Origin: CBDCWQ01 sp965223435
GTDB lineage: Bacteria > Myxococcota > Kuafuiibacteriia > Kuafuiibacteriales > Kuafuiibacteriaceae
Assembly: GCA_965223435.1 (NCBI GenBank)
Contig: CBDCWQ010000023.1
Coordinates: forward strand, 1,488,001 to 1,552,000
DNA: 64,000 nucleotides
Direction of reading: 5' to 3'
In this document: in pieces, positions 27,906 through 35,587 of the stretch
Numbering within the stretch: position 1 is the first letter of the stretch
Layout of the letters: every line of letters begins with the position of its first letter
Notes under the pieces: generated by a model
Databases searched by the model: none
Told to the model about the DNA's origin: nothing
Seen by the model: only the letters and a program-made list of their open reading frames with translations
Translations under genes and position numbers: made by a program

Positions 27906-28484
27906 ATGGACGAGCAAAGTGAGGCCCTCGAACGGATGCGGCGTCCGGCCTTGGAGCCCAAGCGGTTTCAGGAGCTTCTATTTGGGGAGGGGCCGTGGCC
28001 CCTCGAACCTCAGCAGGAACCTTGGCCAAACGAGGCCGCGCGTCCTCGGGACGAAAAGCCGGATGGATTTGAAACCAGTGAGGATCTGCGCATTCCAAAA
28101 GGGAAGCGGTTCTTTAAGATCGGGGAAGTAGCGCGCGTGGTGGGTGTGGAGCCCTACGTCCTTCGTTACTGGGAAGAGTCGTTTCGAAGGGTCCGGCCAG
28201 AGAAGACGCGTTCGGGGCAACGGCGATACCGGCGTCAGGACGTGGCCTTGCTGTTGACCATTCGGCGTCTACGGCACGAGAACGCGCTGACCATCGCCCA
28301 AACCCGAAAGGTCATCGAAGCCCGACACCAAAAACAAACCAGAGGCCCCGCCAAAGGGGCACCCAAAGGTGCGGCCGAGGCCCGTGGTCCGCGCTTGTCG
28401 AAAAGCGATGCTGAAAAGCTGGGGGCTGAACTTGCCCAGATGCGGCAGGTGCTGGAGGCACTCCTCCGGACCGTTCAAGATTGA
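27906..28484 (+). CDS. MerR-family transcriptional regulator
   Basis: The product of about 192 residues has an acidic, Pro-rich N-terminal extension of about 60 residues. A MerR-type winged helix-turn-helix follows (FKIGEVARVVGVEPYVLRYWEESF, shown here as the recognisable FKIGEVA...LRYWE pattern), then a basic Lys/Ala/Gly stretch and a C-terminal coiled-coil likely used for dimerisation. No effector-binding domain or sensor cysteines are seen. In many proteobacteria a similar short MerR gene is paired with ihfA next to pheST, but usually after ihfA; here it comes before. Imperfect direct repeats (TAGGCTCGG...TCTTGA at 27811 and 27845) lie upstream. Confidence 0.88.
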   Translation: MDEQSEALERMRRPALEPKRFQELLFGEGPWPLEPQQEPWPNEAARPRDEKPDGFETSEDLRIPKGKRFFKIGEVARVVGVEPYVLRYWEESFRRVRPEKTRSGQRRYRRQDVALLLTIRRLRHENALTIAQTRKVIEARHQKQTRGPAKGAPKGAAEARGPRLSKSDAEKLGAELAQMRQVLEALLRTVQD

Positions 28485-28554
28485 AGTATAGAATGAGGAA
28501 CAACAAGCGGACCTGGGGTGAGCTTCGAGTTCCTGGAATGCATGGGAGACAGTG

Positions 28555-28884
28555 ATGGCAGATGGAACGCCGACCAATTTCAGTTCGGAGGTTGTGGGCA
28601 AGACCCTCACAAAGGCCGATTTTGTGGAGGCCGTGTACAGCCGGATCGGAGGGCTCTCCAGAAGAGACTCGGCCGAGATTGTGGATATGCTTTTTGAGGC
28701 GATGAAGGAAACGCTGTCGCGGGGGGAGCCGGTCAAGATCTCTGGTTTTGGAAACTTTGTGGTGCGTGACAAGAAGGCGCGTGTCGGCCGCAATCCGCAA
28801 ACCGGTCGGGACATCGAGATCTCGGCGCGGCGCATTTTGACCTTTAAGCCCTCTCAGGTTCTCAAAGATCAATTGAACGGTTAA
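28555..28884 (+). CDS. ihfA: integration host factor alpha subunit
   Basis: IHF-alpha is a DNA-bending nucleoid protein of the HU/IHF family. The 109-residue product shows LTKADFVEAVY at the N-terminus, the family signature GFGNFVVRDKKARVGRNPQTG with the DNA-intercalating Pro of the beta arm, and the C-terminal FKPSQVLKDQLNG. It has about 12 extra residues at the N-terminus compared with E. coli. The position after pheST and the MerR-type gene matches the common proteobacterial arrangement. Confidence 0.93.
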   Translation: MADGTPTNFSSEVVGKTLTKADFVEAVYSRIGGLSRRDSAEIVDMLFEAMKETLSRGEPVKISGFGNFVVRDKKARVGRNPQTGRDIEISARRILTFKPSQVLKDQLNG

Positions 28885-28944
28885 ACAGAGCCGCTCACGC
28901 GTCGCATATCGAAGTGAGCCGAAGGATGAGTTTGCGCGCTCCGG

Positions 28945-30672
28945 TCAGTCTTTCGGTAGGAAGACTTTGGCCTGGGAGTCAGGCTTTTGGAGCGTTTGTA
29001 TGGCCTGACCGCGCTGGGGGTCGGAAGCCGGTTCGAAAGCGATCGCGTTTTTGGCCGAAAGAGACAGGGGACTCCAGTACAGGCCGAAAACGATCAAAAG
29101 AGCGCTTATCGGGCCCAGGATCAGCTTGGAAGGAAGATCGACGTGCAAGGTGTCCTCATGGTCTTTGGGCTTTTCGAGAAACATCTTTCGGACCACCCGA
29201 GCGTAATAATAAAGCGAGATCGCGCTGTTTACGACGCCCGCGATGGCAAGGGCGAAAAACACCCCGCCGCCTGACAAGGCGCAGTTGAGGCGATTCGCAA
29301 GGCCCATTTCGGCTTGCAACGCAGGGGCACAACGGGCCAGGGGGACAAAATCCAGACCGCGTTCGAGGGCGGCCGCAAAAACATAGTATTTACCGATGAA
29401 ACCGGCCAACGGGGGAAGGCCCGTCAAAGAGAACAGACACACGGTCATGGTGACCGCGACGAAGGGCGCGCGGTAACCCAGGCCCTGGTAGTCGTTGATC
29501 AGGTCGCTTCCGGTTTTGCCCTGGACCCAAATGACTGCGTAAAAGGCACCCATATTCATCAGGACGTATAGGCTCATGTAGAACAGGACGCTGGACGCGC
29601 CGGCTCGACTGAAGGCCGCGACGCCGATGAGACCGTAGCCGGCGTGGGCGATGGAGGAGTAGGCCAAGAACCGCTTGATGTTGCTCTGCCCGATGGCCGA
29701 CAAGTTTCCTACGGTCATCGTCAAAATGGCGACGACAATGACCAAAAGGAGCCAAGGCACAGTGCTGACGTCGGCGAGAAGGTTGGCTTCAAACTGCGAT
29801 CGGTCTGAAAACCCAACGACGAAAAACCTGAGGATGGCTGCGAAACCCGCAGCTTTTGGGCCGGTTGATAAGAAGGCCGTGAACGGTGTGGGGGCACCCT
29901 CGTACACATCGGGGCTCCACATATGCAGGGGGACAGCCGCAATTTTGTATAAAAAGCCCGCGAACGACAAAACGATGCCTCCGCCGACCGCGAGCGGCAT
30001 GGCCACCTGGCTTTGGCTTCCCAGGCTCAGTCGAGCGGTTTCACGGGCGAGTTCGACCACCTGGACGTTGATGAGGGACAGCTGCGTTTGGCCCGTGAGT
30101 CCATAGAGAATGGAGAACCCGAACACCATGACCCCGGAGGCTGCGCCCCCATAGATCACATATTTGAGCGCGGCTTCGGCGCTTTTTTGGTCGCGGCGGC
30201 GGCTGCCCACCAACACGTAGGACATCAGTGACACGAGCTCGATGGCGATGAACATCATCACCAGATCCGAGGCCTCGGCCATGAGCATCATGCCGAGGAC
30301 CAAAGCGAGAAACATCGCAAAATATTCGGGACGGACCTTGGCGGAGATTTCCTCCGAACCGACCGAAATCATGACCCCCAGGAGGCCCGCGACCAGAAAC
30401 AGCACCCGGAAAAATTGGGCGAAGGGGTCGAGCACGATCATGCCCGAGAACAAACGCGTGGCGGGGGCGCCTTCGTTCGGGAGGAGCACGGTCATGGCCA
30501 GGGCCATCCCTAAGATGGCCGCGGCCAGCCACGCCGGACGGTTCTTGGAGCCGCGGGGCGCGAAAGTCTCAAACAGAAGAAGGAACGCGCTCCCGAGGCC
30601 GAGGAGCATCTCCGGGATCAACCACGACACGCCGGCGAAATAGCGGGTGACATCCATCGCCTGGGCATCCAT
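28945..30672 (-). CDS. nuoN: NADH-quinone oxidoreductase subunit N
   Basis: NuoN is one of the antiporter-like proton-pumping subunits of respiratory complex I. The product of about 575 residues is almost entirely hydrophobic with about 14 predicted membrane segments. It carries family motifs such as ALKYVIYGG (with the conserved Lys), KRFLAYSSIAHAGY, and GLPPLAGFIGKYYVF. The ATG at 30672 is preferred over one 14 codons upstream because that extension is not hydrophobic. Normally nuoN closes a nuo operon right after nuoM; here neither neighbour is a nuo gene, so it is isolated. Confidence 0.93.
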   Translation of the reverse strand: MDAQAMDVTRYFAGVSWLIPEMLLGLGSAFLLLFETFAPRGSKNRPAWLAAAILGMALAMTVLLPNEGAPATRLFSGMIVLDPFAQFFRVLFLVAGLLGVMISVGSEEISAKVRPEYFAMFLALVLGMMLMAEASDLVMMFIAIELVSLMSYVLVGSRRRDQKSAEAALKYVIYGGAASGVMVFGFSILYGLTGQTQLSLINVQVVELARETARLSLGSQSQVAMPLAVGGGIVLSFAGFLYKIAAVPLHMWSPDVYEGAPTPFTAFLSTGPKAAGFAAILRFFVVGFSDRSQFEANLLADVSTVPWLLLVIVVAILTMTVGNLSAIGQSNIKRFLAYSSIAHAGYGLIGVAAFSRAGASSVLFYMSLYVLMNMGAFYAVIWVQGKTGSDLINDYQGLGYRAPFVAVTMTVCLFSLTGLPPLAGFIGKYYVFAAALERGLDFVPLARCAPALQAEMGLANRLNCALSGGGVFFALAIAGVVNSAISLYYYARVVRKMFLEKPKDHEDTLHVDLPSKLILGPISALLIVFGLYWSPLSLSAKNAIAFEPASDPQRGQAIQTLQKPDSQAKVFLPKD

Positions 30673-30782
30673 GCGCGGGGAGCTATAGCCAGAAGCATGC
30701 GCCTTTGGCAACAAGGGGGACGCACAAGAGGGCGGGGGCTGTCGTTTTCACGCGCGGAAGTTGGGCTGGGGCCTTGCCCCCC

Positions 30783-31109
30783 CTAGGCGCTCTTTTTAGG
30801 CTCGGACTTTTTGGGGGTTTCGGCTTTGGGTTTTTCAGCCGCCTTGGATTCAGCCTTGTCGGTGCTTTTCTTAGGCTCGGTGCTCTTGGGTTCTTCCGTT
30901 CCCTTTTTGGCACCGCTTTGCTCGCGGGTGCCCCCATACCCATCCGCGTACCAACCCTGCCCCTTCAGGGCGAAGCTGGACTGGGAGACAAGGCGCTCCA
31001 ACGCGGGCGCGTTGCATTTCGGGCAGATTTGAGCGGGCTCCTCGCTGATTCTCTGGGAGATTTCTAGCTCGTGCCCGCATGATCGGCATGCGTACTCGTA
31101 AATTGGCAT
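30783..31109 (-). CDS. FmdB-family zinc ribbon protein
   Basis: The 108-residue product starts MPIYEYACRSCGHELE, the hallmark of FmdB/CxxC_CxxC_SSSS regulators, with paired CxxC motifs (CRSC, CPKC) that would bind zinc. The second half is a low-complexity Lys/Glu/Pro/Ser tail (KKSTDKAESKAAEKPK). Its role is unknown; the family is often called a putative regulatory protein. It lies upstream of nuoN on the same strand and is divergent from tRNA-Cys. Confidence 0.88.
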   Translation of the reverse strand: MPIYEYACRSCGHELEISQRISEEPAQICPKCNAPALERLVSQSSFALKGQGWYADGYGGTREQSGAKKGTEEPKSTEPKKSTDKAESKAAEKPKAETPKKSEPKKSA

Positions 31110-31235
31110 CCGCTGAGGCTGGACGGTAGCGTACATGGTTTTCGGCGGCCAGACAAAAATCACCTCGGGGGCCACCATTCTTTGCACCCTTGACGAATGG
31201 GCCGGTGGCCATGTACGCCCTCCTCAGCCGCGCAC

Positions 31236-31307
31236 GGTGCCGTCGCCAAGTTGGTAAGGCATAGGTTTGCAAAACCTACATTCACCGGTTCGAGTCCGGT
31301 CGGCACC
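31236..31307 (+). tRNA. tRNA-Cys (anticodon GCA)
   Basis: A full cloverleaf of 72 bases: acceptor GGTGCCG/CGGCACC, D-arm GCC/GGC, anticodon stem TAGGT/ACCTA around loop TTGCAAA, and T-arm ACCGG/CCGGT with TTCGAGT. CCA is not encoded. A run of six T follows immediately and can end transcription. Confidence 0.97.
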
Positions 31308-31366
31308 TTTTTTCTTTGACCCAGCGGTTGTGTGCGCATGGGTATTTGGGTCCGGGCGGAGCGGCA

Positions 31367-33829
31367 GTGCTTTCTAAGCGTGATCTCCAACTGGTGCGCT
31401 TGGGTGTCCGCCGCCGATGGTTGACCGCCGAGCAAGGAGAAGACTGCCTCTTTCTCAAACGAAAGTTCGGTGAGCGGCTTTCCCTCGAAGAAATCATCCG
31501 GCGCCGGGGTTATCTAGAGCCCGAAGATATTGAAGCCTTATCACGGGCTTCGGGCCACCTAGGGGGGCGGCGGGCGCGTCCGTTGTTTCGGAGTCGCTCC
31601 CCATCTCGGGCACCATCCCCCCCTCCGCGGCCCTCGGCGAGCATGGTTTCGAAGCCGGCTCGACCTCCTCCTCTTCCATCCCCCCCTCCGGCGTCCCCGG
31701 CTGAAGCACCTTTGGGCGTACGCCAAGCCACCCCTCAGGCGCGTTTTCAGATGCAGCGCGCGGCGCATCTTCATGCCCAAGGTCATCAGGGGCTCCTGGC
31801 CGGGGCCGACTACGAGGCGCCCGAAGACGATCTCGAGCGAACGGTATTCCAACTATCCCATGAACTCGCGGAGGTTCGCGCGCGCTTGCCGCAGGAGGAG
31901 TCCGCGTCCGAGGACCGTCTGTTCTACCAGAGCCTCGAGCCGGCGCTGGCCGAGCCCGCCCCTCCGCCGACCGGCGATTCTGCCCAGGTCCATGATGATC
32001 GCTGGGCCAGTCCGGTCGAGACCGATGACGTTGTAGAAATCGGGTGTGAAGCGGCGCCCGGTTCCGAAGGTGGGCCCGAAGCAGGCCTACCTTACTTTGA
32101 CGATGATCTGGACGACCAAGAACCGACGCTGGTGATGGACACCAACGCCGCCGAGCTTTTGATGAACGACTATGCTCGGCGCCGTGCAGGCCCACCCCCA
32201 GATCCGGTTGCGGTTGAGTTGGGTTTTGTCCCGGCGCCGGGCACACCCTTTCCGTCTCCCGTCGAGGGTCACGGGCCGGATGGCTCGGTTGCGGAGTCTC
32301 TGGCGAAGGCGCCCCCCCCGATGCCGGGCAGAGGGCGGATGGATGAGGACCGCGCGGTTCGGCCCCCTGTGCCGGCCCCTTCAGTGGAGATCCGTTCGCT
32401 GGAGGGCGAAGCGCTTGTGGGCCACAGACTGGGGCCCTACATGATCGAGCGGGTGGTCGCGCGCGGCAGCCGATCGACGGTGTACCTGGCCACCAGCAGT
32501 GCGCGCAAAGAACCGGTCGCGCTCAAGGTCCTCGAAGGGGACGCGCGTGCCAATGGGCGTTACATCAGCGAGCGTGGTCCCGCGCTGCTCAGAGCGGCTC
32601 GCATTTATTCCAAGCATGTCGTCGGGCTCGTGGATGTGGGTGTGGTCTCGGATCGGTACTTTGTCGCGATGGAGTATGTCCGAGGCTTCACGCTTCAAGA
32701 AAGACTGGATGCCGAAGATAGGCTGAGTCGCGCGGAGGCGCTTCGTGTGGTTCGGCATGTTTGTCGAGCGCTGGAGGTTGCGGGGCGAGAAGGTCTGGTG
32801 CATGGCGACATTCGTGCGGACAACATCTACTTGAGTGTCGACGGGCCCATTCGATTGGCCGGTTTTGGCTTGGCCAGAGAGGTTACGGTGCCCCCTTCTG
32901 GGAGCAGCGGTCCCACACGGTTGATAGGAACGCCGGGCTACATGGCGCCTGAGCAGCTGCGCGGTGAAAAACCGGGGCACCGCAGCGATCTTTATGCGAT
33001 CGGTGTGTGTTTGTACCAAATGTTGACTGGGCGTATGCCTTTCGACGGTGACGATCACCTTCGGATGGCCCGCACCTTAAAGGACGCACCACCTGATGTT
33101 CGGGTCTTTGCGCCAAACCTGGAAGAGCCTCTCGCCGTTATCGTCGATCGCCTTCTCAAGAAGACCAAAAAGGAACGTTATGCGCACGCCCGCGAGCTCC
33201 AACGTGCGGCTGTTGCTGCCCGTTCCTCGTTTGCTGCGGTGGATGGGCAGCAAGAGCCAGTACCCGATGAAGTGTCCACCCCCTTGCTTGTACGCCAAAT
33301 GGCGTTGTGGTCCGCGGTTTACGTGGTGGGTGCGATGGCCATTTTTGTTCTACTGGGCAGCACAGGGCTTGGTCCCCACCTGGCGTCCTCAGATGCGTAT
33401 GGTCTCGCGTTTGTCGGGGCCGGCGGACTGCTTGGTGCATTGACGCTTTTGGTGGTTCTTGATCTGATTCGTCGGGGTCAATTGCCCCTTCCGATGTCCA
33501 GCGCTTGGCTGGTGCGGGTGCGTGACATCGTGGGGGCGGTGTCTGCTACTTTGCTTGTCGGAGGTGTCGCCATTCTTCCTCCGGCTATTCTCAACATTGC
33601 GGTCTCGTCGGTGGCGGTGTTTGTGTTGGCGAGCTGGATCTACGGCATTCTTTTGCGTCGGGGCATTGCGGGTGCCAGAGCGGATGGCGGGGTGGGGCGA
33701 ATGCTTGCGGTCCTGGGGGACACGCGCCTGGCTGATTGGCATCACCTTCATATTCCCCTTCACGGTGCGCTCACGCTGCTCGCCGTGACCCGGTGGGCCC
33801 TTTTGGCTTATTTTTCAGCCGGCACCTGA
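31367..33829 (+). CDS. membrane Ser/Thr kinase-like protein with degenerate active site
   Basis: The 820-residue product has three parts. Residues about 1-60 form a helical domain, followed by a long Pro/Ser/acidic linker to about residue 350. A Hanks-type kinase fold spans about 355-620. Four or more membrane segments cover 645-765. The ATP-site lysine (VALKVLE) and catalytic-loop Asp (HGDIRADN) are present, but the glycine loop reads ARGSRSTVY and the metal-binding DFG reads GFG (AGFGLAREV). Without the DFG Asp it is likely a pseudokinase or very weak kinase. The GTG at 31367 has GGGCGGA upstream. It begins 60 bases after tRNA-Cys, and its 3' end overlaps the convergent cytochrome gene by 22 bases. 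Confidence 0.85.
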   Translation: MLSKRDLQLVRLGVRRRWLTAEQGEDCLFLKRKFGERLSLEEIIRRRGYLEPEDIEALSRASGHLGGRRARPLFRSRSPSRAPSPPPRPSASMVSKPARPPPLPSPPPASPAEAPLGVRQATPQARFQMQRAAHLHAQGHQGLLAGADYEAPEDDLERTVFQLSHELAEVRARLPQEESASEDRLFYQSLEPALAEPAPPPTGDSAQVHDDRWASPVETDDVVEIGCEAAPGSEGGPEAGLPYFDDDLDDQEPTLVMDTNAAELLMNDYARRRAGPPPDPVAVELGFVPAPGTPFPSPVEGHGPDGSVAESLAKAPPPMPGRGRMDEDRAVRPPVPAPSVEIRSLEGEALVGHRLGPYMIERVVARGSRSTVYLATSSARKEPVALKVLEGDARANGRYISERGPALLRAARIYSKHVVGLVDVGVVSDRYFVAMEYVRGFTLQERLDAEDRLSRAEALRVVRHVCRALEVAGREGLVHGDIRADNIYLSVDGPIRLAGFGLAREVTVPPSGSSGPTRLIGTPGYMAPEQLRGEKPGHRSDLYAIGVCLYQMLTGRMPFDGDDHLRMARTLKDAPPDVRVFAPNLEEPLAVIVDRLLKKTKKERYAHARELQRAAVAARSSFAAVDGQQEPVPDEVSTPLLVRQMALWSAVYVVGAMAIFVLLGSTGLGPHLASSDAYGLAFVGAGGLLGALTLLVVLDLIRRGQLPLPMSSAWLVRVRDIVGAVSATLLVGGVAILPPAILNIAVSSVAVFVLASWIYGILLRRGIAGARADGGVGRMLAVLGDTRLADWHHLHIPLHGALTLLAVTRWALLAYFSAGT

Positions 33830-34497
33830 GACTCAGGCTCCATACCCGTTGGATGCCATCCCTGGCTGTGGTGGCATGCGGTGCAGGTTCCGGCGACCGA
33901 GGCGTGGGATCGGGTCTCGGGGGCGCTGTGGCAGAGGTCGCACGCTTCTTCGGTGAGCCGTTTGTGGTTGGCTTTTGCGCCTGCCCAAGCTTTGACGCTG
34001 TGGCACAGCCCGCAGCGAACGGTGTCTGCGGGCGCGTGGTTGTCAGCCTGTCCCGCGCCGTGACATCGGCCACACTGCTCTCGGGTGGTCTTAGGGATAA
34101 TGCCATGCTCGAAGGTCGAGGGCTCCGGTCGATGGAGGGTGTGCTCCCGGTGGCAGTCCGTGCACGCGTGGGATCGAAGGGCTACGTGAAACCGGATGGG
34201 CATCGCCGGTCCCGTTCGCGGAGGGGTCCCAGTGGCAAGCTCTCCGTGGCAGCCCGGCCCCAGACATCGTGATCCGGGGGTTCCCACGAACGGGACGTGA
34301 CAGTCGAGACAAAGTGCCAGGCGCAGCCCGCGGGCATCCTTGTCGTGCTGGCCCGGCAGACCAATCAGAAACGCCTCAGGATATTTGAAGGAAAACAAGA
34401 GCAGGGTTCCGGTCAGTCCGATCGCCAAAAAGCCTGCTGCGAGTATGATCAAAAGAGGGCGATCGCGTTTTGGGCCACGACGGACGAATGTAGTCAT
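33808..34497 (-). CDS. membrane-anchored multihaem cytochrome c
   Basis: The 229-residue product has a basic N-terminus, one membrane anchor (about residues 14-36) and six CxxCH haem-binding motifs (CLDCH, CTDCH, CGRCH, CGLCH, CDLCH, CTACH). It also has CLGPGCH, which would be a CX4CH site. Many extra His residues could be distal ligands. It would sit in the periplasm and carry electrons, as NapC/NirT-like or cytochrome c7-like proteins do; the exact partner is not visible here. It overlaps an upstream small ORF (ATGA) and, tail to tail, the kinase-like gene. Confidence 0.9.
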   Translation of the reverse strand: MTTFVRRGPKRDRPLLIILAAGFLAIGLTGTLLLFSFKYPEAFLIGLPGQHDKDARGLRLALCLDCHVPFVGTPGSRCLGPGCHGELATGTPPRTGPAMPIRFHVALRSHACTDCHREHTLHRPEPSTFEHGIIPKTTREQCGRCHGAGQADNHAPADTVRCGLCHSVKAWAGAKANHKRLTEEACDLCHSAPETRSHASVAGTCTACHHSQGWHPTGMEPESQVPAEK

Positions 34498-34676
34498 GCC
34501 TTGCGGAGCTTGTAGATCATGCCGCGCCCCGGGGGTAGTTCACGGTCTTCGCCTAGGACCTGGCGCGCCCGCAACCGATGCCCCAAGATGCCACCATGCG
34601 CTCGGTTGCGACCCGCAACCGGTACCCGCCCCCATGGGCGCCGGACGCGTCGCCTCTGGCCAGCCGACAGGGACAC
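34494..34676 (-). CDS. possible 60-residue basic protein coupled to the cytochrome gene
   Basis: A short frame starting at GTG 34676 ends at 34494 in an ATGA overlap with the cytochrome start. The product is Arg-rich and ends GRGMIYKLRKA; no family is recognised. The four-base overlap is the main support. It lies between tRNA-Arg and the cytochrome gene on the same strand. It may equally be leader sequence after the tRNA. Confidence 0.35.
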   Translation of the reverse strand: MSLSAGQRRRVRRPWGRVPVAGRNRAHGGILGHRLRARQVLGEDRELPPGRGMIYKLRKA

Positions 34677-34699
34677 AATCGAACCAAAGAAGCGTAATC

Positions 34700-34772
34700 G
34701 CGAGCTGCAGGAGTCGAACCTGCGACCTTTGGCTTCGGAGGCCAACGCTCTATCCAGCTGAGCTAAGCCCGC
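34700..34772 (-). tRNA. tRNA-Arg (anticodon CCG)
   Basis: On the minus strand a complete 73-base cloverleaf is seen: acceptor GCGGGCT/AGCTCGC (one G-T pair), D-arm GCTC/GAGC, anticodon stem TTGGC/GCCAA around loop CTCCGAA, variable AGGTC, T-arm GCAGG/CCTGC with TTCGACT. CCA is not encoded. Confidence 0.97.
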
Positions 34773-34823
34773 TCGGGCGGTCGACCACCTACCAACCCGT
34801 TCTGCCAGTTGGCAATGTGTAAG

Positions 34824-35577
34824 TTAGGGGCTACCAGAGCGCATCTTGGCTTCGCGGATCCCCTGGTTGGCGAGTTCGTCGGCGCGCTCATTGCCTTCGA
34901 TTCCCGCGTGCCCCGCGACCCAATGGATCTGAAGTCGGGTCCACTTTGCGAGGCGGGTTCGAATGTCTTGGACCAACGCTTGATTGGCCTTCGCGCGCCA
35001 ACCCCTGACCAAAACGCCTGCGGCGTAGGAGGAGTCGGTCAGGAGTGCGACTTCAAAAATCAGGGGCGATATCCGCTTTTTCAAGAAGATTCAAAGCGAG
35101 GCCGATGGCGGTGAGTTCAGCGACGTTGTTGGTGGTGTTTCCAAGGGGTTGGCTGGACTCCAGGCGTTCACCATTTGGGAGCCAGAGCACCGCCCCGGAT
35201 CCGCCGGGGCCCGGATTTCCCTTGCAGGCGCCGTCCGTAAAACCCAAGACGGCGCGCCCCTCGAGGGATCCGATCAGTTGCTCCGCCGCGTCCTTGGCCA
35301 TCGCCGCCTGGGCCCGGGTTCGCGTTTTGGCGCTTCCGAAACCGCTTGCGGTTCGGGCTCCTTGGCCATCGCTCGCGGGGGAGGGGCTGCTTTCAAGGTT
35401 TTCGATGGGGGCGTCCTTTTGGATGGTCACCCGTGAGGCCCCCGCTCGGTAGATCTTGGCACTTGGCCCTTTGGCGTAGCGGATGCCGATCCGGCCCTCG
35501 AGAACCACCGGCTCTCCCGCGGGGTCAACTTCAGCCCATACTTGCTTTTCTTTGAAGGTTGCCTGTCGCCACCCCAC
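34824..35577 (-). CDS. rnhA: ribonuclease HI with extra N-terminal domain, frame broken by an apparent +1 insertion
   Basis: RNase HI cleaves RNA in RNA-DNA hybrids. The catalytic carboxylates are all present: FTDGACKGNPGPGG, NNVAELTAI, LLTDSSY and GNERADELAN. The first two lie in the frame ending at 35053 and the rest in the next frame. Removing one base from the five-A run at 35055-35059 (T5 on the coding strand) joins them (ADIAPDFEVALLTDS). Before the RNase H fold lies a domain of about 80 residues (FKEKQVWAEVD, IRYAKGPSAKIYRAG) I cannot name. It starts at a GTG with AGGGAAGG upstream, 10 bases after the histidine kinase gene. Confidence 0.88.
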
Positions 35578-35587
35578 GATGCCTTCC

